DNA of 62,551 bases from Promethearchaeota archaeon (GTDB lineage Archaea > Asgardarchaeota > Lokiarchaeia > Sigyniarchaeales > SOKP01). Location: NCBI GenBank assembly GCA_018238625.1, contig JABCSY010000010.1:1-62551 (forward strand), given 5' to 3'. The translations under genes and the position numbers were made by a program. The stretch's first letter is position 1. The number at the start of each line of letters is the position of its first letter. Below, in pieces: positions 26,167 to 34,032 of the stretch. The notes beneath the pieces are model-generated. The model searched no databases. It saw nothing but the letters and a program-made list of their open reading frames with translations, and was not told the DNA's origin.

Positions 26167-26305
26167 GTTCTATTATGTCATAGTCTTTCATAATTAAAGA
26201 ATTTAATTCTTTAAACGAATAGACCTCCAAGATTAGGAAAGCAAAAAAAAAAAGAATAGGCTCAAATATATTTGAGTTTTATATCAAAGCTTTTTTTTTG
26301 GAAAA

Positions 26306-27187
26306 TTATTTCGATGATTTAATTACAAAGTCGACTAATTTTCCTAATTTTTTAACGTTAGCATATATTTTAGGTGAGTTTTCTTCCAAATAACCTTTAA
26401 AAACTTCCCAACTTTCGGTTTTATCGGAAGGTGCTTTAGATAAAAACTTTTTGACTTCAGTAAAATCGCTAGAATAAATTAAAGCATTATCCACTCTATT
26501 AGCATAATCGCTTAATAGAAATAAGTAATAATCGTTGAGATCCCAAGGATTTAGAACATAATCTGGCTTGTTTCCATCTCCAGCTTTTCTGCTCCTTAGC
26601 ATTCGTGTGTCTACTTGTGTTGGCAAAACCATGTTAAAATTAATATTTTCTTTTTTGTATTCAGCAACTAAAACGCTTTGGATTCCTACAACTGCATATT
26701 TGGCGGCTACGTAAGCGGTAAATTTAGGCATTCCCATTGGATAAGCAGCACTGCCAGTAATTACAAACCTGGCTTTTTCTTTTTTATCGTCTTTTTTCAA
26801 ATAAGGATACGCGGCTTTAAAAGTATGAAATACGCCTAAGACATTTACATTTATTATGTTCGCAAATCTTTCGTTATCAAAATCGTGTGTATTACCCATC
26901 CGAGAAGCGCCTGCGTTGGCGATAACACCGTTTAATAACCCAAGATTATCGTGAAAATATTTAAACGCATCAGCAACTTCATCGTAATTTGTGATATCAG
27001 CAGTTTTAACGGCGATATTAACGCCAGACCCTAAAGATTCTATTTCTTGCTTTGTATTATTTATTTCCTCAAGAGTTCTTGCTAATAGTCCAATATTAGC
27101 ACCTTCTCTTGCGCAAGCTATAGCTACTGCTTTTCCAATACCTCTTCCCGATCCAGTAACTATTGCGTTTTTACCTTTTAATAGCAT
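26306..27187 (-). CDS. Short-chain dehydrogenase/reductase (SDR)
   Basis: The 293 residues show a classical SDR: cofactor loop TGSGRGIGKA (residues 11-20), NAGAS at about 90, catalytic Ser in VITGSAAYPMG, and YVAAKYA giving Tyr and Lys of the YxxxK pair. The length is a little over the usual 250 because of a C-terminal extension. Reduction of a keto group or oxidation of an alcohol with NAD(P)(H) is expected; the substrate is unknown. It follows the MFS transporter gene on the same strand with a 53-base gap, so they may be cotranscribed. Confidence 0.88.
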   Translation of the reverse strand: MLLKGKNAIVTGSGRGIGKAVAIACAREGANIGLLARTLEEINNTKQEIESLGSGVNIAVKTADITNYDEVADAFKYFHDNLGLLNGVIANAGASRMGNTHDFDNERFANIINVNVLGVFHTFKAAYPYLKKDDKKEKARFVITGSAAYPMGMPKFTAYVAAKYAVVGIQSVLVAEYKKENINFNMVLPTQVDTRMLRSRKAGDGNKPDYVLNPWDLNDYYLFLLSDYANRVDNALIYSSDFTEVKKFLSKAPSDKTESWEVFKGYLEENSPKIYANVKKLGKLVDFVIKSSK

Positions 27188-27240
27188 AATAAAAAGATAG
27201 TAGAGTAAAAAAAAAAAAATTAACTATTTTATGATTTAAT

Positions 27241-28608
27241 TTAAGCTTTCATCTTTGCTTTTTTTTCCTTGTGGATTTGATCTAATTTTACCCTTATATC
27301 TTTAAGATTTTCACCATGTAGAGGATAGTAGTACATGAAAATCAAACTAATCGCAGTGACAATGGCGGGTATAAGCAAGAATAAAATGTCAATACCAATC
27401 AATGTGAAAGCGGATTGTATATCCGATCCTGAATTGTATAGAAATAATTCTAACACTATTGTTGCAACTATTGGGCCTAAACTAGCTGCTGGTTTCGTGA
27501 AAAGAGCGTTCATGCCCAAGAGCATCCCTTCTCTACGCGTTCCGTGGTTAATCTCATCCTCATCAGCAGATAAATACATGGTTGGGACCACAAATACGCC
27601 ATAACCTCCAAAAAAGGTTGATATAATTAGCCCAATCATAGCTAACGATGAACTCTGAACAATCACTAATAATACAAACGAAATGAGCATACCTACAACT
27701 TTTAGAGCCCCAAATCTCAATATAATTTTACGCATACCCCATTTTGGTCTTAATTTCATACAAAGAATGTTTGAACCATAACCTACAAGAATAAATATTA
27801 CGAAATAAATGATGGTTGAATTATCTCCAAGTATAAAGCTCCATATAAATAGATAACTTAGTCCTATTGAACTTAAAAATGTGACACAAAAGTTAAATCC
27901 TACAAAAATTAAGAACGACTTTAACTTAAACATTTCTTTAACAGACTTCCATAGAGGAAATACCTCATCTTTTTGAAATTCTGGTTTTTCTTCGCATAAG
28001 TATGCCGTTAACCAAAGAAAAAGCGTAGAAATAATAGCTATTCCAATCATTAAGAATTGGAAACTTTGAGATGTAGGTTGCATATCTCCTAATATCACAA
28101 AAAAAGGAACTACAAAGATTGCCCCAAAAACTAAAGATAAGAAGTGCGCTTTATTTCTTTCGTCAAGGTCCGAAGTCATTTCAGGTAACAACGCCATCCA
28201 TACAAGAACAACAAGCGTAAGCATAGTGTCAAACAAACAAATACTTATAACATAATGGAAAAATATTATTATTTGATTATCGAAACTCCACGGAAACCAA
28301 ACCAATAAGAATGTTAGAGCCCATATTGGTGCGCCGTATTTAATATATATGATTCTACGACTACCCCATTTTTTGCGGTTCGTTCGATCAGAAAGCTGTC
28401 CAGACAACGGGTCGTTTAAGGCATTAATGGTCATGTAAATTATTTGTCCGAGAATAAATAGACCTGGAAGTAGCTGTAAATCGTCGTAAAAAAGTTCCAC
28501 ATATTTTAGACTAAATATATATGCTAGTAAACCCGATGGTATTGCGCCAATTGCATACCCCCATAAATTTCGAGAGCTTATTTTATCTTTTACGCTATTT
28601 GACAACAA
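27241..28608 (-). CDS. MFS transporter, GPH (MelB-like) symporter family
   Basis: The 455 residues form about 12 membrane helices. The loop between helices 2 and 3 reads ALNDPLSGQLSDRTNRKKWGSRR, with the DP..G..SDR..t..GrrR signature of the glycoside-pentoside-hexuronide:cation symporters and related COG2211 proteins. The central cytoplasmic loop follows helix 6 (LCEEKPEFQKDEVFPLWKS). Sugars or other solutes moved with Na+ or H+ are the family norm, but archaeal members are untested. The SDR gene lies directly downstream. Confidence 0.85.
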   Translation of the reverse strand: MLSNSVKDKISSRNLWGYAIGAIPSGLLAYIFSLKYVELFYDDLQLLPGLFILGQIIYMTINALNDPLSGQLSDRTNRKKWGSRRIIYIKYGAPIWALTFLLVWFPWSFDNQIIIFFHYVISICLFDTMLTLVVLVWMALLPEMTSDLDERNKAHFLSLVFGAIFVVPFFVILGDMQPTSQSFQFLMIGIAIISTLFLWLTAYLCEEKPEFQKDEVFPLWKSVKEMFKLKSFLIFVGFNFCVTFLSSIGLSYLFIWSFILGDNSTIIYFVIFILVGYGSNILCMKLRPKWGMRKIILRFGALKVVGMLISFVLLVIVQSSSLAMIGLIISTFFGGYGVFVVPTMYLSADEDEINHGTRREGMLLGMNALFTKPAASLGPIVATIVLELFLYNSGSDIQSAFTLIGIDILFLLIPAIVTAISLIFMYYYPLHGENLKDIRVKLDQIHKEKKAKMKA

Positions 28609-28751
28609 AAATCTCCTAGTTTTTTATTTAATTTTTTTTAAAATGTAGATACATTTCATTTCAAGAACATATATAGTTTTTTTTTTTAAAAATTAGAATT
28701 CTACTAGAAATGCTAAAATTAATGTTTTATTGTACAATTTAAAGCTTAATT

Positions 28752-29339
28752 ATGGGAGATTTAGATTTTTACGAGACACTCAAACATAGACTAAATAGCG
28801 CTAAAAATGGTGCTAAAAAAGTAGTTTTCATGGGGATTGGAGAAGAAAAACTAAGAGACGATGGCGTTGGTCCTTATATTATTAGCAAACTTTTATCTTA
28901 TTCTGATGAAAGAGTTTTATTCATAAATGCGGGAATTGATCCAATGGCAAGAATCGATGACGTAATAAATTTTGAACCTTCACATTTGATTCTTATAGAT
29001 ACTTGTACGTTAAGCAAACCTCCCGGGACCGTTGCAATATTAGAGCGCGAGAATATTTGCGATTACGTGCCAATCTCTACTCACACTATTCCTGTACATA
29101 TTGTAATCGATCTAATCGTTGAGAAATTACCCGATTTGAATGTTTTTATGATTGGCTTTGTTCCAAAAAGTTTTGAAGGATTTACGGAGCTAAAGTTATA
29201 TAAACAAGACGAATTATCTCTAGAAGATCGAAGCGATAATATAGATTTGCCCTTTTTTGAACCTCAGTTAACTAAAATGATTGAAAAAGAAGCGGATAAA
29301 TTAATAGAAATAATTAAAAATTTGATTAAAGCGTTTTAA
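28752..29339 (+). CDS. Hydrogenase maturation protease-like protein (HycI/HyaD group)
   Basis: The 195 residues contain VFMGIGEEKLRDDGVGPYI, the family's GxGNxLxxDDGxGxxxxxxL region with Gly-Ile-Gly-Glu in place of Gly-x-Gly-Asn. Further segments are FINAGIDPMA and LILIDTCTLSKPPGTV (nickel-contact Asp region), and STHTIPVHIVIDLI with the conserved His. These enzymes clip the C-terminal peptide of NiFe hydrogenase large subunits after nickel insertion. No hydrogenase gene is in the window, so the target is elsewhere or the protein has another role. Confidence 0.8.
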   Translation: MGDLDFYETLKHRLNSAKNGAKKVVFMGIGEEKLRDDGVGPYIISKLLSYSDERVLFINAGIDPMARIDDVINFEPSHLILIDTCTLSKPPGTVAILERENICDYVPISTHTIPVHIVIDLIVEKLPDLNVFMIGFVPKSFEGFTELKLYKQDELSLEDRSDNIDLPFFEPQLTKMIEKEADKLIEIIKNLIKAF

Positions 29340-29342
29340 AAG

Positions 29343-29519
29343 CTAAGAGCTTTCGGTAAAATGATCTACGATTATTTCAATGACATTTGAAAATAACTTT
29401 TTTTCATTATCACTCAGATCTTCTTTAAATTTTTCGAGAAACTTTATTACTTTATCTGCTTCTCTTAAATCTCTCAAGTGATCAGAGCCTTTCTTATTTA
29501 ACGAGCCACCCCACGCCAT
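29343..29519 (-). CDS. Small charged helical protein, 58 residues
   Basis: A 58-codon frame on the minus strand starts with ATG at 29519 and stops with TAG at 29343. The product begins MAWGGSLNKKGSDHL and continues as an amphipathic helix (DKVIKFLEKFKEDL, then KKLFSNVIEIIVDHF). It has three-residue codon bias like its neighbours and fits exactly between the protease gene and the flavoprotein gene, so it looks real. No family is recognised. A coiled-coil or adaptor role is only a guess. Confidence 0.5.
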   Translation of the reverse strand: MAWGGSLNKKGSDHLRDLREADKVIKFLEKFKEDLSDNEKKLFSNVIEIIVDHFTESS

Positions 29520-29549
29520 GATTTTCCCTTAAATTTTTCGATATTTAAT

Positions 29550-30935
29550 CTATTTGTTAGGATCGGATAATACTTTTCTAAACGGTCGCAAAAATTCATC
29601 CATCATGTTTATATTGTTCCTTAATTTATCAATTTTCATCAATGGAATTAATTTTTCGTTCAATTTCTTTGCGCGCTCGTCATTTTGTGGAAACGTATCA
29701 TATACTCCATGCGTTTTGTAATATTCGTGATCTGCTAAAAATACAAACCGGTTTCTTCCATAAACATCGTCTCTAAACATTTTCATAGCTGCCTCCCCGA
29801 GAAAAGTCCGTGGTCCTATATAATTAGTTACAGATAAATCGATTGCTTGTTTTGCAAAATTATACAACAACGCATCTATATCTTCGGATTCTCCAAATTC
29901 ATCCGTAATAGAATTTAGGAAGTTCGAGTCTTGGTATTCTACATGTGCCTGTAGCATCTCTTTTAGGTTAGGAATCTGACTAATTGGGCCTGAGATGATA
30001 TATCCTAATTGTTTTCCGATTATAGTAGGCGTATGGTTATTAAAAAATGCTCTATCATAGATTAATTTCCATCTTGACGACAAATAGCGGTCTTTAATGG
30101 TCCCGGCAAATATTAAAATATCTGTTTTCATTACTTTTTCGGTCCAAAACTCAGTGAATCCATCTTTATCTTTATAGATGCACTCGTGATTGTATCCACA
30201 TTTAGCACACCCGATACATGGTCCTTTTATATCAATATCATTAATGTTTATTAATTCGATGCCATTGGAAATTGATTTTACAAATTGATTTACCATTTTA
30301 CCCAAATTTGTAGAATCGTCCGTGTCTTCTGAAAGCACCAATATCGTTTTATTTTTTGTATCTAACTTTTTTTGAGTTATTTCGCCTGGTTGATATACAA
30401 AATCTCGAAATTGCAGAGGATGATAATTTTTCGTAGTAGGGAGCTTCATTTCAATAGCTTCAAAGAATTTCTCACCAAATAGAAGCCAACGGGCTCTACG
30501 TTTTGGATATAACAAATCCCAACTATCTGCAGGGAAGTTTCCTACATACTTCATTCCCAAATCATCACAGATAGCATGAATATAATTCTGGGCTGTATGA
30601 TCGTAAAAATGAATTGATGTGGACAAAACCATTGTATACTTATCTTTAAAAACATCTTCCCTCTTTCTTTCAAAAATCAGTTCTATAAATCTTTTATATT
30701 GAGAGCATACCAGCATGACATATACTGGAAACGCCCATATAACTCCATCAGATTCTTTTATCGCTTCAATAATTTCATCAAATCTATCTTGATCTTTTTC
30801 AAGACGCTTTATAATTTGAGCAACATTAAAGATATTATACTCGTGTTCTGGATGTTTCTTTTGTATATACAAGATATATTGCATCGTAACACTTTGAGCC
30901 CCTTTTGGGCTTCCAGATAGAATAGAGAACTTCAT
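29550..30935 (-). CDS. Flavodoxin-like iron-sulfur flavoprotein, tandem domains
   Basis: The 461 residues hold two NADPH-dependent-FMN-reductase/flavodoxin-like modules. The first begins at residue 1 with FSILSGSPKGAQSVT (phosphate loop) and AFPVYVMLVCSQYKRFIEL. The second begins near residue 195 with ILVLSEDTDDSTNLGKMVN. Its FeS ligand pattern CIGCAKCGYNHEC lies at about residue 225, typical of archaeal iron-sulfur flavoproteins. A long C-terminal helical extension follows. It is probably an electron-transfer protein for anaerobic redox chemistry. It lies in a same-strand run with the DUF362 ferredoxin gene. Confidence 0.8.
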   Translation of the reverse strand: MKFSILSGSPKGAQSVTMQYILYIQKKHPEHEYNIFNVAQIIKRLEKDQDRFDEIIEAIKESDGVIWAFPVYVMLVCSQYKRFIELIFERKREDVFKDKYTMVLSTSIHFYDHTAQNYIHAICDDLGMKYVGNFPADSWDLLYPKRRARWLLFGEKFFEAIEMKLPTTKNYHPLQFRDFVYQPGEITQKKLDTKNKTILVLSEDTDDSTNLGKMVNQFVKSISNGIELININDIDIKGPCIGCAKCGYNHECIYKDKDGFTEFWTEKVMKTDILIFAGTIKDRYLSSRWKLIYDRAFFNNHTPTIIGKQLGYIISGPISQIPNLKEMLQAHVEYQDSNFLNSITDEFGESEDIDALLYNFAKQAIDLSVTNYIGPRTFLGEAAMKMFRDDVYGRNRFVFLADHEYYKTHGVYDTFPQNDERAKKLNEKLIPLMKIDKLRNNINMMDEFLRPFRKVLSDPNK

Positions 30936-31020
30936 ATATTTGATATTTGTTTATCAAATAAAAATTATATCAAGCAAAATTAAAAAAATAAATAATAAAA
31001 GCTCTAGAATGTATTTTTTT

Positions 31021-32250
31021 TTAGGATATACTAGCAACCCAGAGAAAAAGTAAGAACGATAGTATAGTAATGATTGCTATAGTTATAATACCCGTCCAAG
31101 AGAAAATCACATTCTTAGCATAATTTATCTTAAAGTCAACGGCTTCATAGGGGCATAATTCCACGCAGCAATAACAAGTTATGCATTTCTTCTTGTTCCA
31201 TTTTGGAATATTACCTTTCTTAATTTCTTTTGGAGGAATAATAGCATCTACAGGACAATTTTCCCAACATGTAGCACATAACCTACATTTATCTGGGTTG
31301 AATTTAACTGTTGCTCTAAAAATAAGATTTCCAAGATAATTTGCTAGCCAGCGAGGTAAAGGAGCAGATACAGGTCTAATCTTGGGTATTTTAAACTTTC
31401 TATATACATCTTGAACGGAGTTACCAAGGATTTCAATATTGTCCATATTCATTGTTCCTAATCTTTTATCTTCAGCTTTTTTAAGATGGATCACGTCGTT
31501 CGGGTTCATTCCTGTGATTTGACAAACTACTGTATCTAAAGCTACAGGATCATATCCCGCAATAATGACATCTAATTTCACAACATCGCCCGCAGATGGG
31601 CCCTTACCTTCTTGACATAGATATCCATCTATTACTGTCAGATGTGGTTTAGACACTGAATATATGTCTGCTAATGCAGCAGAAAAGCGATCAATCAGAG
31701 CTGATTTAGCGTGTGTTCTTGCTTTATTACCTAATAAAATAGTTCCAAACATATTTTTGATGCAACAAGTGAGCAAACACTGCCCATGAGTCTTAATTTT
31801 TGGCAAATTAATAATAATATCAGCTTTTTCGAGCAAGATTGAACTAGTAATCTCATTTATTTCTAGTGGATCATCAACGGTGTAAATCTTCCTTTCAGTT
31901 TTTTCAAATGGTATGCACTCTACACTTTCTTCGTCGCATAACGCCTTCAAACCGCTTTCCTTCATCGCCAGTTCAGTGGCGCCTGGTTTTGAAGTCCCAG
32001 AGGAATCACAAAGATAGACCTTCTTGGGATTATATTTCTTAACCCAGTGAATTACGGCCTTTACTACTTCAGGATGAGTCGTAGCAGCACGCTCGGGAGG
32101 TTTTGCTCCAAGTATATTTGGTTTTAATAGTATTACTTGGTCCTTTTTCATAATTTCTCCAGCATTTATTAGTTCTAGAGCTTTATAAACTGCTTTTTGA
32201 ACGTTCTCAGATTGTATTTTCTGTATCGCAATTTTGCTTTTATCAGACAT
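31021..32250 (-). CDS. DUF362 protein with dicluster ferredoxin domain and membrane tail
   Basis: The 409 residues have the DUF362 domain at 1-290 (QVILLKPNILGAKPPERAAT, GTSKPGATELAMKESGL, ADIIINLPKIKTH, GYDPVALDTVVCQI). Two 4Fe-4S motifs follow at about 315-360 (CRLCATCWENCPVDAI, CITCYCCVELCPYEAV). The protein ends in a single transmembrane helix of about 25 residues. The DUF362 function is undefined, though such proteins often accompany low-potential redox enzymes. The tail should anchor the Fe-S centres at the membrane, an inference. Confidence 0.85.
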   Translation of the reverse strand: MSDKSKIAIQKIQSENVQKAVYKALELINAGEIMKKDQVILLKPNILGAKPPERAATTHPEVVKAVIHWVKKYNPKKVYLCDSSGTSKPGATELAMKESGLKALCDEESVECIPFEKTERKIYTVDDPLEINEITSSILLEKADIIINLPKIKTHGQCLLTCCIKNMFGTILLGNKARTHAKSALIDRFSAALADIYSVSKPHLTVIDGYLCQEGKGPSAGDVVKLDVIIAGYDPVALDTVVCQITGMNPNDVIHLKKAEDKRLGTMNMDNIEILGNSVQDVYRKFKIPKIRPVSAPLPRWLANYLGNLIFRATVKFNPDKCRLCATCWENCPVDAIIPPKEIKKGNIPKWNKKKCITCYCCVELCPYEAVDFKINYAKNVIFSWTGIITIAIITILSFLLFLWVASIS

Positions 32251-32355
32251 AATATTTATCGTATTTTTCTATTAATTAAAGATTATATATTGTAATACAT
32301 TAAAATTAAATATTAATATATTTATAATATATTTGTATACTTGAGGTATATTAAT

Positions 32356-32640
32356 ATGTCGGTTGTGAAAATACAAAATAAGAAAGCATTGGAACAACTA
32401 CAAGCTAAATTAACACTCAGATTAGGGAGAAAACCTACTCAGATAGAAATACTTGATTATTGTTTAATATTAGCGAATGATAATTTTGAAAAATTGGTGG
32501 AATTAGTGTCTAACATGCCAGTTTTAAGTCTTGAAAAATCTGGACAAATTATCGAAGCGAGAAATAAACTCAAAAATGTAATCTATGATGAAGAAGCTAC
32601 ATTTACTTGTAGAGATGATAAAGATATTTATACTAAATAA
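32356..32640 (+). CDS. Putative VapB-like antitoxin
   Basis: The 94 residues from the ATG at 32356 begin with a short strand (SVVKIQNKKALEQL) and helices (GRKPTQIEILDYCLILANDNFEKLVEL) that fit a small DNA-binding antitoxin, with an acidic tail. It sits nine bases before a PIN-domain gene, the usual antitoxin-toxin order. The family is inferred mainly from this partner. An in-frame TTG at 32341 is an alternative start. Confidence 0.6.
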   Translation: MSVVKIQNKKALEQLQAKLTLRLGRKPTQIEILDYCLILANDNFEKLVELVSNMPVLSLEKSGQIIEARNKLKNVIYDEEATFTCRDDKDIYTK

Positions 32641-32649
32641 TTCAATTTA

Positions 32650-33111
32650 ATGGTGAGAATGATGGGGGTTTTTCTTGATACAGGGTTTTACTTGGGATTG
32701 TGCCATCCTAAAGATCAACATGCTGAAGAAAGTGAAAAAATATTAAAATTGCTTAGTGAGGGGGAGCATGGATTATTATACAGTTCCAATCATATAATAA
32801 GTGAAGTCACAACTTTAGCAGCTGTGCGTTCCAATAATAATATTAATGTATTAAATCATCTAGGAAATTTAATTTGGGGAAAACAAAAAATTGCCACAAT
32901 TTTGCATTTCGAATCGTATTTCGAATCTGAAACATGGGAATTATTTAAGAAAATAAATACGATCGATTTGAAAGACTCAAGACCTATAAGTTTTGTTGAT
33001 GTATCATCAATTATTTTATGCCAACACCATCAAATAGATAAGATTGTAAGTTTTGATCCACATTTCGATAGATTTTTGGATAAAATTAAAATTCTCCGTA
33101 TCACTGGCTGA
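32650..33111 (+). CDS. PIN-domain ribonuclease, VapC-like toxin
   Basis: The 153 residues match a PIN fold. The first acid is Asp in VFLDTGFYLG, Glu lies in SNHIISEVTT, and further Asps are in ISFVDVSSI and KIVSFDPHFDRF. Four acids in this order bind metal for RNA cleavage. The start may be the ATG at 32650 or one of the Met codons just after. It is paired with the upstream small gene as a likely VapBC toxin-antitoxin module, which would cleave tRNA or other RNA by family precedent. Many archaeal PIN proteins are not toxic, so the role is inferred. Confidence 0.78.
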   Translation: MVRMMGVFLDTGFYLGLCHPKDQHAEESEKILKLLSEGEHGLLYSSNHIISEVTTLAAVRSNNNINVLNHLGNLIWGKQKIATILHFESYFESETWELFKKINTIDLKDSRPISFVDVSSIILCQHHQIDKIVSFDPHFDRFLDKIKILRITG

Positions 33112-33219
33112 AACTTCAAATTTTCTGAATAGCTACTTTTTATTAGTATTAAAAATTAGAAAGTTAAAAGATTTAGTTCTATAAAATAGAAAGAGAAAAA
33201 AAATTAAAAATAATATTGA

Positions 33220-33471
33220 TTATCCGCCAGCTTGCGTAGCCATTACGGTTATCACATCTTTCTTAGGATGGATTCCTATTTTAGCGAACTTAAGCTGATC
33301 AGGAAGTACTTTTCCTTTAAAAATAAACTGGATAGCCAAGATGGGGTTAAGCTTATACTCCCTTTGAACCGTTTTCTTAATTTCCGCTATAGATTGATTT
33401 GGATCCACTTCAATCAATTTGATAGCTTGGTCTGGCGGAACACCTGTGAGCCTAAATCTATATTGAGCCAT
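33220..33471 (-). CDS. Ubiquitin-like protein with terminal Gly-Gly
   Basis: The 83 residues form a beta-grasp (ubiquitin) fold by pattern. AIKLIEVDPNQSIAEIKKTVQ matches ubiquitin strand 2 and the alpha helix. IQFIFKGKVLPDQLKFAKIGI matches the RLIFAGKQLED...NI region, and KKDVITVMATQAGG matches the last strand. The chain ends exactly in Gly-Gly, so no protease trimming would be needed before activation. The similarity is closer to ubiquitin than to ThiS/MoaD. An E1-like gene lies 8 kb away, but no E2, RING or JAB gene is adjacent. It could be a protein modifier or a sulfur carrier; modifier is favoured. Confidence 0.85.
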   Translation of the reverse strand: MAQYRFRLTGVPPDQAIKLIEVDPNQSIAEIKKTVQREYKLNPILAIQFIFKGKVLPDQLKFAKIGIHPKKDVITVMATQAGG

Positions 33472-33626
33472 AAATTATCACTTTTTTATTTATAATTTTA
33501 AAAATTTATGTTTAAAAATATAATAGATAAAACATAGTTAAATCCTACGGTATTCTTCATTGAACTAGAGTTTAAAGTTTCGCAAAAAGCATTCTTCTTA
33601 AGTTTCAATAAGATTTTCTATTGTGT

Positions 33627-33815
33627 TTAAAACCTGAAGGGTTCGGGGGGAGTACCTGGAGGATGTGGTGGTGGACGCGACCCTGGATAAGGACTTGGTC
33701 TCGGTGGAAACCTTCCAAATCGGTCTTCAATAGAAGAAATTCTTTGCTCTATTTGATGTAATCTATTTTCGATTGCTTTAATTCGTTCTAATAAATTTGG
33801 GTTTTCTATCGACAT
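33627..33815 (-). CDS. Small coiled-coil protein with polyproline tail, 62 residues
   Basis: Residues 1-33 form a strong heptad coiled coil (NLLERIKAIENRLHQIEQ, RISSIEDRF). Residues 34-62 are proline-rich (FPPRPSPYPGSRPPPHPPG, then TPPEPFRF), about half Pro. The layout suits oligomerisation by the N-terminus and display of polyproline ligands. Asgard archaea encode profilins, some of which bind proline-rich peptides, so a cytoskeletal link is possible but unproved. It lies 155 bases upstream of the ubiquitin-like gene on the same strand, and the two may form an operon. Confidence 0.7.
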   Translation of the reverse strand: MSIENPNLLERIKAIENRLHQIEQRISSIEDRFGRFPPRPSPYPGSRPPPHPPGTPPEPFRF

Positions 33816-34032
33816 TTTTATTTTTATTTTAATTATTTAATTTGGATTATGTTTTAAAATTCAAAATCCAATTTATTATTACAAATTAGATATTTAAATT
33901 TTACGCTAATTCGGAAAGTAAATTGGGTCGAAAACAGATTTCAATCCACATTTTTATATAAGTATTAAGATATCGAAACTAAAGTATAAGTATAGGTAAA
34001 AGTATAAATAGTTCGATTTCTTTTTTATATTT

